64,000 nucleotides of DNA from Nageia nagi (taxonomy: Eukaryota; Pinophyta): NCBI GenBank assembly GCA_050084985.1, contig JBITNC010000001.1:65410001-65474000 (forward strand), in the 5' to 3' direction. The translations under genes and the position numbers were made by a program. Of this stretch, positions 46,601 to 59,800 are shown piece after piece. Position 1 is the first letter of the stretch. Each line of letters opens with the position of its first letter. The notes below the pieces were generated by a model. That model was not told the origin of the DNA. It saw only the letters and a list, made by a program, of their open reading frames with translations, and searched no databases.

Positions 46601-48009
46601 CATCAATATTTACCTCATGTAAACATGTGATTGCTGATATTTAGTTATACTACTATAATTTTATATTATTAATAAAGAAAATATTTCAAAGTGACTAATA
46701 TTTGAGATTGTTATCATGCTTTTTGCCATGCCCATTTTATGTACCATGATGTTTAGAACAAACATGAATTATTTGGATGATAAAAGAGTTGAAGATTCTA
46801 ATTATAAAGGTCTCAAACATGCTTTGTAAAGGATCAAATCCCCCTTATTATGATACATGGTAGCTAGTTGAGGAAAAGGTCAAACGATAAAAACATTTGA
46901 GTCTAATACAAAGTATTCAATTTGTTATTTACTATTTTCATACAAAATCCAAAAAAAGGAAGAAAATTAGGTAATATCACCATAGTCTTGATTCAAGCAC
47001 AAGCATTACCTATGGACTGCTGTTAGGTTCTACAACACCACATATAGAAGCTTGTGGGTAGATTATAAAGAAGAATATCCAAGATTACTAGTGATGTCAA
47101 ATCAAATATTAGAAAGAGAAGCAAAAAAATAATAGAGACAACTAAAGCTATATCAAATGAAGTCAAGGATCTAAATAAACTCTCAACAAGCCACATCATT
47201 TACAAAATAAAGTAAAATACTTTAATTCCAATCCTCATTGCATGCATCTACATGAATAAAAAAAAGAAATTAATAAATACCAGTTACTCATTTTTCAAAC
47301 CCTAAAATGCATCATTTTAATTACCTAACAAATTTCTCTAACTATAAATTATGAATGCTATAACATGTATTCCAAATCGACAACTATTGAACCCTAGATT
47401 CAAACTTCTTTAAAATTTATACAAAGTTAAAAAAATAAATTTAAAAAACATGCATAAACTAGAATGACTTCCTAATAAATAAAACTATACTCTAAAATTC
47501 TACCATAGAAGAAAAAGATTTAAGAACTAAGCTTTTACTTTATACAAAAATCAATAACCAAGGACCACTTATGGATTAAAATAAATAAATACAAGAACTA
47601 ATGATTGTATTACAAGTTTACAACCCCAATAAGAAAAAAGAGAATTACCAAAATAAGTATTGTATTAAATTGAAGGAAATACAGTAATCAAAAGAGCGTA
47701 GAAATTAATCTATTGAGGCTCAAATATTATATTTAATTATTCGTATATTCAGATCTAGAAAAAACTTACAAAACCATTTAAAATGTAAAGAGTTTAAAAG
47801 CTAAAAATTGTTATATGAGAATTAGCATAAAAACTAACCGAAACCACTATAGAAGAAAAACCACAAAATTGACTAAATACTACAAAATCTGTTACATCAA
47901 ATGGTATGTTAACAATAGAAAAATCAAATTTTATTCTAATTTTAATATCCTCCCTAAATAATCTGATTTGGAAGAAAATTCTCAATCCTCCTTCAAATAT
48001 AATTTTGGA

Positions 48010-49476
48010 GAAAATTTTTCATTCTCAAAAGGGCCTTCAACATGGTAAATTCTTCCTCCTTCAATGGTTTTGTCAAGATGTATACCACTTAATCTTTAGA
48101 CTTTCAATAAGAAAGTTTTATCTTTTATCTAGGACCAATTCTTTGATGAAATGAAATCTAATATCGATGTGCTTGCTTGGCCCTTCAAGAACATGATTTT
48201 TGAAAATATAATGGCTAATTGGTTATCAAAGAAAATAGTGATTGTGTCCCTTTAAGGTTGAATCATTTCTCCATGCATCCTTCTAGCCAAATAATTAGCA
48301 ATCAGTTGAAGTCGTTGCTACATATTCATCTTTTGTAGTAGATAATCCAACAATACTTTATTTTTTTATGATCACTAGCACCTGAACCAAGATAAATACA
48401 TATCCTAAATACTTTTCCTATCATATATATCTCATAGCCCAATCACTATCTATATAATCACTTAACTACAAAGCATTCTTCTTAGCATTAAAAATTCCAT
48501 GATTATCCCTTGCATATATCTAAGCATTATTTTACCTTACTAAAAATGTATATCAATAGGATTCTCCATGAACCTACTTATCAAGCTTACTGCATAAGTG
48601 ATATATGGCCTTGTTGAAGTTAAAATTGCTAATTTGCAATTTTTCATCTTGAACCTTTTTAAGATATCATTTGCGTACTTCTCTTGAGAAATAAAAATAC
48701 CGTCACTATTTTGAGTTACTTCAATACCAAGATAATAACACATCAAACCAAGATCAATCATTTCAAATTCAATTTTCATTTCCCTAGAAAATCATATAAG
48801 CATGAGTTCATTGTTCCCAATGTAAATCAAATCATAAAAATAATTGTAAACTATCATAAGCATCTCTTTTTTATTTTGTTTTATGAATAAGTATGCTCAT
48901 ATGGATATTTTTCAAAACTATTTTGTAAAAAATATGATTCAATCCTGCCATACCAAACTCTAGGTGCCTCCTTTAAACCATACAAAGTTTCTTTAGTTTG
49001 ACACTTTACCTTTATCATCTTCTTTCTCAAAATTGGGTGGTTGCTCTATGTAGATGTCTTCCTCCAGTATACCATTCAAAAAAGTTGATTTGACATCCAT
49101 CTCAAAGAGTTTCTAACCCTTTTATGTTGCAAGGGCTAAAACCATGTGAATAGTATCTATTTTAACAATAAGTACAAAAACTTCATTATAATCTATACTT
49201 GATTTTTGCTTCTAGCCTTCTACTACCAACTCGCCTTGTATTTATTTACTTCACTTTACTCATTGTACTTTGTTTTATAGACCCACTTCACTCCAATTAT
49301 TTTTTGTGCTATAGAAGATCTATCAACTCCCAAGTTTAATTTCTATTCTATAGCTATAATTTGTTCATGCATAGCTTTAATCTATTTATCATCATTTATT
49401 ACATCTTCAAATATAACAAGATCACATTCACCAAAAAATGCAAAGTGAAAATCTTCACTTTACCACTATTATTTCT
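48010..49476 (-). mobile_element. Ty1/copia RT-RNase H relic of a different family
   Basis: Read on the minus strand from 49,476: RT start (A-M-H-E-Q-I near 49,370; G-V-K-W-V-Y-K-T-K-Y near 49,285), D-V-K-S-x-F-L-N-G counterpart near 49,085, E-Q-P-P near 49,040, then a clean frame of 79 codons (48,540-48,779) with Y-Y-L-G-I-E-V and G-I-F-I-S-Q-E-K-Y. RNase H follows, ending with an L-T-K-P-L-K motif near 48,070. Stops abound. Wording differs from the 10-32 kb family and is closer to Tork/Tnt1-type copia. No LTR, integrase or gag. It abuts the RLP paralogue at 49,477. Confidence 0.75.
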
Positions 49477-50870
49477 TGATATATGTCCAAATGCTGCAAC
49501 GAGGCCAGACCGCCTATGGTTTGAGGAATATTTCCAGAGATATTATTGCTGAAGAGCAGAAGCTGAGTAAGAGATTTTTGAGGTTACCGATACTGTTTGG
49601 TATTGGCCCTCTGAATCTGTTCGAATGCAAAGCCAAGTTCTGCATATTATGGAGATTAGCTATGTCCTGAGGAATCGTACCTCTCATATTGTTAGTATCA
49701 AGATAAAGTTTTTCAATCTTGGTCAAGTTAGCTATACTTTCGGGTATGGTACCCGTCAGCCTATTTGTTCCAAAATTCAAAAAGGTAAGCTCTGTCATCT
49801 TTCCAATATCCTTAGGAATGGTTCCACTGAATGTGTTTGCTCCACGATCTAGGTGGCTAAGCTGGGTCAAATTCATGAAGAACGCAATTGAGAGTGTCTC
49901 TTCAAAACTATTAAAGCTTATAGAAAGAGTTGAAATGGGAAGGGTAGAGATACTGGTAGGAAGCGGCCCTTTAAGTCTATTATTTGTTAAGTCCAGCCAT
50001 TCAAGATTGCTACAATTACCTAGTTCAGCAGGAACAGTTCCTGTAAGATTCCCCGGACCAAAGAGGGATAATTCACAAAGCTGTTTCAAATTTCCTAATT
50101 CCGGAGAAATTTGCCATGCAATAAATTATCTCCGATAAATATTACTTGGAGGGAAGAACAGTTACCGATTTCTGAAGGGATTTGGCTTTCTAACCTGTTG
50201 TATTCTAGACCAAGAAGCTCTAGTTTGTCAAGCCTACCAAACTCAGACGGAATGCTTCCTGTTAAGCTGTTGTGACCAAGAGCTATGGAATTCAACTGAG
50301 AACAATTACCAAATTCTGGTGGGATGTTCCCAATCAAATAATTGCTGGCCAGACTCAGTCTTACCAGAGAAGTGAAGTTGCTCAGAGAAGTGGGAATACT
50401 TCCAAACAGATCATTGTAAGACAAGACGAGGTGCTCTAAGTCGTGAAGCCGACCGAATTCTGGCGGTATGATCCCACTCAAGTTGTTGACTGAAAGTCTA
50501 ACCAACTGAAGATTTTTACAATTACCCAGAGATTTTGGTATATAATCCGTAAGTGAGTTAGATCTGAGGTCGAGCGTCCTCAATAAATTTTAGCTGTCCC
50601 AGCTGTGGTGGAATATTTCCTGTGAAATGATTAAGGGAGAGATTCAAGTGCGCAGTAAGGAAGATCTCCAAGGAAGGAGAATGTACCTTGCAATTGGAGA
50701 TCGGGAGATGATGCAACCACTCTTTGAATATGTTTCTGCACTACCCGTTCACGACCAACTCTCGAATTTCTTGCGTCCATGGGGACTTTCAGTGGATCGG
50801 ACTTACAGAGTTTCGAAGGACAGGAGACTCATATCTCTCCCAGACTGTTCTTCAATAGCATAGCTCATTG
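49477..50870 (-). pseudogene. Truncated RLP paralogue
   Basis: Paralogue of the RLP at 39-42 kb, on the same strand about 8.4 kb away. It keeps the LRR N-cap region (50,600-50,870, badly broken) and LRRs 2 to about 17, then stops at the copia relic; island, C-cap and membrane anchor are missing. Open pieces are 50,095-50,583 (162 codons) and 49,514-50,089 (191 codons), separated by a small change near 50,095. Extra bases near 49,580 shift the frame again. Between 49,500 and 50,330 it is nearly identical to the intact gene; beyond that it is clearly more diverged. It has one LRR unit (72 bp, about 50,344-50,415) that the intact gene lacks. Not functional. Confidence 0.88.
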
Positions 50871-51180
50871 GATGGAAAAACTCTTTCAACGCAATGCCAT
50901 CAAAAAGCTTAGTCAATCTTGACTAAATCTAAGTTGTTAGATAGAGTCTTTTATGGCTAAGTCATCACTTAGGATCTATTCCTAAGATTTTATTTTGGTT
51001 GATAGTTAGTTAGCTTGAGGAATTTATCTCAAGATTGTCTATTTTTAGTAATTCGAAATCTCTATAAGAGCATGTAATATTTTCTTAATCAACATAATCA
51101 TGTAATAATTGATTCTCATTACCTTCCCATTCATCATCCCATAAGTTTATGGTTCAATCATATCCAATTTCGTCAGAAAA
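50871..51180. other. Intergenic stretch with LTR-like composition
   Basis: A TGTTAGATAGAG start near 50,935, a TCTCTATAAGAGCATGTAAT block near 51,058 and a TTCTCA end near 51,117 resemble a short LTR, but there is no partner copy, primer-binding site or target duplication. Left undecided. Confidence 0.25.
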
Positions 51181-51189
51181 TATTTACTT

Positions 51190-51927
51190 CAATCATGTCT
51201 AACTCACACCAGTCCTTTCCAAAAAGAGGATCCATTCATGGTCAAGCCACTTTTTAAGAAATTTAGTTCCCCAGTAGGTACTTATCTTTGCAGATGCAAA
51301 TCCATTATTTTTCATTTATCATTGTTGACTTGCCATGCCAATTTTCCACATAGAGCCATATTAAAGTCCTAAGGCTTCTTATCCCAAGCATGCCTTCCTT
51401 CCTTGGCCTATAGACCTTGTCCCAATTGACTAATGCCATTCTCTTTTCTTCTTTGTATTAAACCAAAGAAAATTATTACAAATTTGATCTATTTTATCAC
51501 ACAAGCTAATTAGGAGCTCAAACAATGATGCATAGTAGACCAGTATACTTCGGATGATAGTATTGACTAGGAGGCACTTCTCAGCTATACTCAATGTTGC
51601 TCCTTTCCATCCTACTAGTTCTCTTTAGAAATAATCCAAGAGGGTGTTTCAAAGGGAGGATTTGTACATTCTAGTGAACATTGATATGCCTAGATAGATT
51701 TTGGGTAGTTCTTCGATCTTACATTGAAAGATTTATGCTATCTTTTGATGTCTTCTAATAGAAGTGTGTGTAAAGAATAGTTTTCTTTTCTCAAAGTTTA
51801 CCTTTTGTTACAAAGCTTTCAAGATTTGGAGTAAGTTCATAACTTCATCTACCAAAGCTTTTCCCATGATAATTGTATCATACATTAATTGACCATGCAT
51901 CATTGTAGTTGGCTCTGATGATGGATT
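51190..51927 (-). pseudogene. LINE (L1-type) reverse-transcriptase relic
   Basis: Minus-strand reading gives the C-terminal half of a plant LINE ORF2 RT. From 51,903: a helical segment, L-P-K-I-Y-L-G (the L-P-x-K-Y-L-G hallmark, near 51,712), W-K-G-A-T-L-S near 51,620 (hallmark W-K-x-x-x-L-S), an S-I-L-V-Y-Y-A-S-L-F segment near 51,550, then N-N-F-L-W near 51,475 and W-D-K-V-Y-R-P after a shift near 51,425. Stops come mainly from CAA/CAG-type changes. The upstream part is absent because a copia LTR begins 14 bp away at 51,941. Confidence 0.78.
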
Positions 51928-51940
51928 TAATTCTTTTATA

Positions 51941-52449
51941 TATTGGAATGTATAATGCAATATTATAAGGTTTTGCAATATTCTTCTTTACAAATTCACC
52001 GATATTTAAAGTTACCTTACATATCTTAAATATTTAAGTGAATATGATAATGTAACTTGTCCTATACTCCTTATGAGCATGCCCTTTGGGTAAAAGGGTG
52101 AAACATGTCATATCTTTGTACAACAGTTAAAAGAGTGATCCAAGGGAAGATTTTGGCCTATAAATAGAAGGCCCTCTCCTTGTGATCACTCACAAAAATT
52201 TGAAGCAAAGATATGCTCTAAGATTAGTGTTAGGAGAGGAAGAAAGAGGTCTTGTAAGAGAATTGTGTTTGTGAATAAGAAAGATCTTAGTTAATGGATG
52301 CATAGTATTGTATGAGAGGAACTACTTCATATGTGCATCAAATTTGTGAGATTGACTATTATATTTATGCTTTAAGTATTGATGTTTAAGAGAGATTTCA
52401 AGTGATCTTAGTAGATTAATATTTTAGTCTTTTATGATTAAAACCTTTA
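51941..52449 (+). repeat. Copia LTR (subfamily II)
   Basis: Starts TATTGGAATG and ends CCTTTA. TATA box at 52,159-52,166. Shares GAGAGGAAGAAAGAGGTCTT with the LTRs at 14,020 and 60,195. The inverted repeat is partly eroded. It interrupts the LINE relic. Confidence 0.85.
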
Positions 52450-53165
52450 TTTGGTATCAGAGCCATCTTGGAGGCACTTCTTCAACACCTTGGATGTCAT
52501 TTCTACTCTTTCTTCCATATTTAAAGGCTCATTTACATCTTTGTTCAGGTAAAAGATTTGAAGGTATATTTTTTTCTTCCTTAAGATTAGTTTTACCTCA
52601 TGAGTTACTAACATTGTTATGTGTTAGTTGTAATTTTTTTTAAAAATAATTCCTACATATTATTGCTATGCAATTTTTTTTACTAACACTATTTTGTTAG
52701 TTTCAATTTATTAAAAAAAAAATTGCTTAAGATATAACAATAATGTTGTCAATTTAATTTGCAATTTTTTAATCACTTATGGAATTTTTGCAAATTTTTT
52801 ATTACAAGTTTAATAAAATTTATAAAAATTTTAAGAAAAATTGCAATTGATTTGTCACATTATTATTGCATGTTATTGTAGTAATATTTTTTTGAGAGGG
52901 GCTTTATACATTATAATTTATTTTATTTGCATTAAAAAGGGAGGAGGAAGTGAAAAACCTCAATCTATATGTATAATACAAGTAAGAGGAATTAGTTGCA
53001 TAAAAAGAAATGCAATTTTTTTATTTCCATTCTAAAGGGGGATCCTTTTTTGTTTCATCTTCATACTGTACCTTTTAAAAATATATATATTACATATTAT
53101 AAAAAAAGGGAAAACTTTTATTTTAAAAAATATTAGAAAAATACACTCAACGATTTTTGGGGATA
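51941..53165 (+). mobile_element. Copia fragment: LTR (subfamily II) plus leader
   Basis: LTR 51,941-52,449, primer-binding site TGGTATCAGAGC (52,452-52,463), then an AT-rich leader with CATGAGTTACTAACATTG as in the 60-kb copy. Plus-strand gag-pol does not follow: at about 53,166 a minus-strand copia integrase begins. Confidence 0.82.
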
Positions 53166-55010
53166 CCTATTCAAGGTGTAAATTGCGGTACTTACAGCTT
53201 CACCCCACAAGAAATAGGAAGATTTTCCAACATACATCTAGACATCTTTATGGTTATCACATTTTTCCTTTTGATAACATTATTTTGCTGAGAGGTGTAA
53301 GGAATCATAAACAGCCTTTTGATCTTGTACTTGGCATGAGAGTCATTAAACTCATTGTTGTTATCTTCACCCACATTATCTAATCTCAACATCTTGATTT
53401 TCAACTAAGGCTTTGAAATCTTCGAACCTATCAAAGGTTTGATACTTATGCTCAATCAGATAACTAAATGTCATCCTACCTACTTCATCGATGAAGGTTA
53501 AGACATAAGGTTCTCCTCCAAGCAACTTAGTCTAAAATAGACTTATCAAATCTAAATGCACAAGCTGAAGAGGTTGGGTTTCCCTTATTACATTATCTTT
53601 TTCAAACCTTTATCTATTTATATTACCTAGGATGCACTTCTCACATAGACCAATTATGGATGAAATCAAAGGCAAACCTTTCACAAGTTCTTTGTCTTTC
53701 ATGACTTGAATATTTTTATGGTTAAGGTGAACTAAATGTTGGTGCCAAATATTTCTTCTAGAGAAAACATTTGTTGTAATACATATCTTTGTTGAAATTT
53801 GATCTACAATGTAGAGATTATTTTTCACTAATCCTTTCACCATAGTGGCAAGTCCCTTCTTAATGCATCAGGAGTGTGAGTTGAATTCAAATGAGTATTC
53901 TTTCCTTATAATTTGAATTATAGAAAGAAGGTTCATATGGAGCTTAGGCACATAGAGCATATTTTTAAAAACATTTTTGTGAATCAACACACTCCCAATC
54001 CCTTGGACTTCATGGATTGAATTTTCACTTATCACAACTGCATCCTTTCTATACTTATAAAAATTTTCAAACTTATCCCTTTCAAAGCATAAATGATTAG
54101 TGCATTTAGAATCAATAATCCAATTAGTTGAGAATGTGTGATTCATGGAGTAAAGAATATAAATAAAACCATTTTTAATTTTCTTCTTCCCTTTGAAGTT
54201 CTTCCATTTCCATTTTCCTTATTCTTTTCTTCTCTTTTTTTTTTAGCAGTCAAATTCTTTGTGACCATAGCCACCACAAAAGTTATAATTTTTATCGAAT
54301 TTTACCTTAGGATTTGGTTTGTTTGTCTTACCCTTTCCATATCTCTATTTGTATTTGTTATTTCCCTTCTTCTCAAACTTCTTGAGGTAGCAGAAAAATA
54401 TTTCTTTTGATGCTTGAACTTCTTCTTGAAAAGAGTTTTAGTTGCTCCTAGAGTAACATTATTGTACTTTTGAGAAGAGATCAACATCTTTTTGTTAATA
54501 GTTTTCTCATGCTTCAAAAGGATCTTTGAAATTATGGTTCTCAAGACTAAGAGAGAATACTTCTTCATCATCATCAAGCCTAGTCTCAATAACTATCACA
54601 AAGTTACTAAACTTTGAAGAAAGGCTTTATAGAATGATGAAGACCATGAACTCATTATTGATCCAATTGTAGCCAAAACCAACAAGTTGGTTCCTAAGGT
54701 TAATGATCTTGTTTAAATAGATGGAAACATGTTCATCTTCCTCTTGATGAGATTAAAGCAAACTTTGAGAATGGTGAACCTTCTTCAAAATTTGGTCTTT
54801 AGTTAAGTTTTCTTAAGCCTATCCCAAGTTTCCTTTGCAAAGGTTGATGAAGACATCATAAGCAACACTTTGTCTAACACTTCACAAAAAATCATAGAGG
54901 TTTTCAATTCATTCTTTGTAATGTAAGCCTCAAGTGCCTTCTCATATATAGTAGTAACAATTAGAAAGTATTTGGGAATGATTCTTTTACTTTAATTAGC
55001 TGTAACATGC
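53166..55010 (-). pseudogene. Minus-strand copia gag-protease-integrase relic
   Basis: Read from 55,010 leftwards: Gag (UBN2-like) domain at about 54,990-54,600, with a better preserved N-terminal part than elsewhere in the window; basic linker (54,589-54,302); zinc knuckle near 54,290-54,240 with second Cys, His and last Cys kept but the first Cys replaced by Tyr; protease near 54,120 with W-I-I-D-S and Lys in place of Gly; pre-integrase (53,843-53,610); integrase core to 53,166, ending after a W-G-E-A-type motif. Same family as elements A to D. RT, RNase H and LTRs are missing. Confidence 0.8.
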
Positions 55011-56850
55011 AAAAGAAAGAACATAAAATATGACTATCATTGGTGCTAATTATTTTGACATGTTTGATGTATTAGACACAAGGATACAAAAGGTGTAGTA
55101 TTTTCTCAATCAAAGCCTTGTATTAATTGAATCATATGGTAAGGAGGAGCAAAGTGAGGAGAATGAACATCTCATGGGTCCTTAATTCGATAGTTACAGT
55201 TACATGTATAAGATATTTTGGGTGGAAATTTGAAACTTTTTGTAAGACTTGAATCATGAGGATGAGTTAAGCTCTCATGGATTCAAAGTCCAAAGTCAAT
55301 AATTATGGCTATATTTTATCGAAGTTATAGTCAATGCTTTAGCAATATTAGGCTATCAGAGGAATATTAGGATAATTATGGTTGGCCCTTACTTGTTTAA
55401 AGAGCATTATGGTTGTTAGACTAGTGTCATACTTTGTTATTAGAACTTGTCCCTTTTGGTTGTTTCAAAGACCATTTTAGGATTATGTTAGTTACTTTTC
55501 ATTAAATATTAATTTTAAATTAGGGTAATAATTATTAGACTCTTATGCTATAACTACCCCTCATGGGGTCATTTTTGATTCAAAATGGAATAGAGAGAAA
55601 CCTTCCCAAGAAAACTTGGCCTTTTGTGTTTAATCTTGAGTTGTGGATTGTAGACTGATGTAGTGATATATTTCATTTATTATGGATTTGTGGAATATTT
55701 TATATGGTATATTTTATAGCCATTTATTCACTTGAGTGCATTTCCTTTGATTACTTCAAGTTTTAGGGAAAGTTGAAGGATTATCTTTCAAAGTGGATGG
55801 GTGACTATTAATTCCATAGCTTGCACATTAAGTATTGTATTTTGAGAAATATCCATCTTATATGTTATTTATGTAGAATCTTGCATGCAAAAAGGTGATA
55901 AGTGAATGAATATTGAATGAATCATGTGTTTTTCCTCCACCAAAGCTCTACTCCCTTCTCATTTAAAGTTCTACTTCAAGTATTCTTGTTGTATATCTCT
56001 TTATTTGATAATTTCATGAAGGTTCCCACCAAAATCAGATCTTAGATCTTGCGATCCTTACAATACTAGTGAATTATCATTATTCATATTGAATCCCTTG
56101 ATTTTCTTTCATTCTTAGCCTTTTTTGTTATTTTTATTTCCTTTTTTTAACAAAGCCTAGAAACTTTCCATTAACGTAAGCCTTGAATAGGCCAATTAAA
56201 AATTGGTGAGTTAATATCCTTGTCACTTAGTTTATTGATATGATCAACCTACTATATAATATTTTCTAGAGGCATGATGAATCTCAAAAAATTACATTCT
56301 AAGATATTATGAATCCAAGTAGCCCTGTTGGGTAGTCAGTCCCTTAGAGTGGAGATAGGTAATACTATCTCATAAACGTATGTTAGTGAAGACTCTTTCT
56401 TTTGCTAAGCCTACCTTTGTTGTGACCCTACAATGTTAAGAAAGAAATCAACACCAATATTAAGCATCTTATTTGATGTGTGATTATATATAATGAACAA
56501 TTTACTTCAATTTAGATTTTTCATAATTGAATTCTATGACCAAAGTTTATTTTAACTTTTCAAATACTTATATACTTATTTTAATGGTCCAATTGATTTT
56601 TCCTTATTTAAAATTATATTAATAATCATTTTAGAGAAAAAATTATAAATAATTTATAGTATCATGCATTAGTAATGATCTCATTTTTCTTTTATTATCT
56701 AAAAATATAAGCTCTTTAATCTTAGCTACTTTTTTAAGACTATCTCAATGTCACTATTGGATATATATCCTAAGATTACTTGGGTAGGTTATCTTAGGAT
56801 AAGATTCCCTATTATTATAACCTTGATATAACCCCTTCACTTTTTATGAA
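55011..56850. other. AT-rich stretch without a gene
   Basis: I see no protein-like frame on either strand and no LTR ends. A short perfect palindrome, CCAATTAAAAATTGG, is at about 56,192. Confidence 0.4.
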
Positions 56851-59800
56851 AATTATCGCCACTAAAACCACTACCCAAAGCTAACCACAATAATAATCTC
56901 CCTCTTCTCTTTTATAGACACTTTGTTTTACCTCGCTTACTTGAGTCTCCCTTAGTATGAATGTTCTAGGATCTATTTGTCTCCCAAGCTTCCACACCAC
57001 CTTTAAATGTTTTTCTTTTCTCCATGTTTTTCTTTTCTTTGTTTACATTGTCACCTACTTGCCCCCTTCTTCTCCTTATACCTTATCTCCATTAGATCTT
57101 ACCTAATTAGTGTCTCTTCACACCCTCATATATATATGATCAAGCCCCCTCATATACCAACTTATTCTTTTCCTTCATCATAAGCACACCTTTAACATTA
57201 CTTTATTCTTTCATAAGTTCCCCTACCTAGTAGTTTCCTCTCCTCAATAGTAGTTGCAACCATCTTTTATTCCCATATACACTAGATATAGTTTCAACCC
57301 CTCATATACATGTTATAGCTTTCACCATATCAACCTTCGTATGTTCCTTTATAACCATAATATTACCCCTTGTTATAGTCTCAATCCCAACCACAACTAC
57401 AACCTAGATATATCTTCTAGTAACCCCCATCATCTTATCCTTCCCTTCCTCTATTTCATCCATTTTCTATTATCCATTGTCATATGAATTATCTTACCTA
57501 TCTCCTAAGTCTTCCCCTTTTATTTTATTCCTTCTTATATATATCCTCCACCATACCAACCACCTTCTTATTCCTCTCATTATCCTTTGTCCTATCGATT
57601 TCCTCATCAGTATTTGCAAGCACCAACCTTTTATCCCCATACATCTTCATATGTAGTTATATCACTAAACTTAATTCCACCTACCTTCATATATTCATAG
57701 ACCTTGCATAGTTTACAAGTTTAGAATTATAGTTTGTTGGGTACAACAAACTCAACTATAAACAAATTTGTAAATAACCAATTTATCTTTTCATCACATT
57801 CTATGATTACCCACATAGGTTCAAGGTCTCCAACTTTAGATAATTCAAAGGTAAATAAGATCTATAAGAAAATCTTATAACATTCAAGAGTCTATATTAT
57901 TTGATTAGTTATAGTGACCCTCTCATGTTGCAAATATTTCCCATGTCTTGAGGAGGTTAATCACATAATTTTTTCAATAACCAACCACATCATAATCTCT
58001 ACTCTTTTAAATAATTATCTAATCTCTTCTTGATTGCTATTTGATTAACATTAAGAGGATTACCTCCCTACCTAACTTGTATAACCTCAAATAGTATGAT
58101 GATGATTGTGTGAATACATATCCAGATGGTGTGTGATGATCAACAATCACATCTTTTGTATTCCATTATTCATAAATTAGTAAAAATAGTTTCTAGAAGT
58201 TGTGGTAAGCATATCTCCTCTACATTTCAAATTCAATGAAACTATTTGTTTGAGAAATCTCTAGACTTAGGATAATATTATAAATAGGTTAGAGTCAATG
58301 AAGGTAACCTTAATTTAAAAAAGAAGATAGAATAGCTCAACAAATACAAGGGTAATGTTACTAATGGGAACTAGTTAAAGTTTCCATAGGTAGATGAGAT
58401 CACCCTTGATATAGTTACACCACCACCCATGAATTATCATATCCCATATTGTCATATCCTAAATTTCCTCACCTTTTTCCTACATGATCCATATCCTCCT
58501 AAACCAATTTATTCTTCACCATCCTTGTATCTTCCACTATAACTTATAGTTCACAATCTTTATGTTCCTCCACCATCACAATCGGATGCTCATCTATAAT
58601 GTCCTCCACAACCATAGTGTACCTTCATCCCATTACCTAATTTATTATTCAACATATTTTAGAAGTTGTATGATACTCATCATTTTTACCTCCTTAACAT
58701 CCATCCATATGAAGCAAATTTGGTTAGACCTATATGGTATAACAAAATTTAGTTTTGTAATTTCCATTATCAATGGGATTATTATACCAATAAATATAGT
58801 AATCTTAAGAATCCTGTATAGGATATGGTTGAGTATGGGCATATTAAAATCAAAAATTCATTAGCCCTTTTCAACCAACACCTAGTTATATTCCAACACC
58901 ATATCCCATAGCATGGACCACCTTCTCCATAAGATGCTTCTACTTCCCAAACAATCCCTAGTGAGATTAATCATGTAAACCATATTCTTGCTATGCAAGG
59001 ATTTGTTGGTTATGATCAATATTTACATGCATATTGGGAAAGGACCAAGTGTATCTCCTAGAAAATAATTAGATATACAATATTCTACATCTACATTTAT
59101 CATCCCTTATATGCTTAAGTACCACTTCCCACTTGCCCCCTTCTTACAATCAAGAGTAGCCTCACTCAAGAAATGAAGATGGCCCCATAAAAGCTTACCA
59201 TATATGACTTAATCTAGCAATATGCATCATATTTGAGAAATGATAAATATTTTACAATATATTGAATTGGATACAAATAATCTTGACATCTTTTCCCACT
59301 TTATAGGAAGTGTGTGCACTTGTCTCTCCCCTTCCATTCCACAACCATGAGATCAAGGAACTAGAGGGAAAAAATGATGAGTATATTCCTACTCATATAA
59401 TTGTATCCATTGATTGATATGATACCCTTTAAAAGGATACTCATTAACACAAGGTCTTCAATCAACATCATTTCTCATTCCACTCTTTTCATTCTTAATC
59501 CTCCTACTCATCTTGCTACACCCACTCTTATTTTCTATCTTTCAACAATGTGTTATGTTTGACTCTTGTATGATTTCATTCTCATAAAGGTGGGTGTAAA
59601 AATCATATTTTCATTATATCACATGATGGGGGAAGATTAACTATAACTTTCTTCTAGATTGACCATGGATTAGGGCTTTGAATGTATTTCCTTGACTCTT
59701 CATCAATGTATCAAGTATGTACATGAGGGAAATCTACATTGTATGTCGATGATAATATATTTATCATATTTTTTATTTCTACTAACCCTATCCTTCAATC

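Larger units (their letters stand above)
41975..48000. other. Intergenic region upstream of the RLP gene
   Basis: About 6 kb, AT-rich, without a reading frame that looks like a protein. It holds two further copies of the RLP upstream block and a short motif, GACTTCCATGACTTTTCT, repeated near 43,730 and 44,350. The short open frames (such as 44,809, 45,750 and 47,906) have no recognisable features. Confidence 0.45.
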
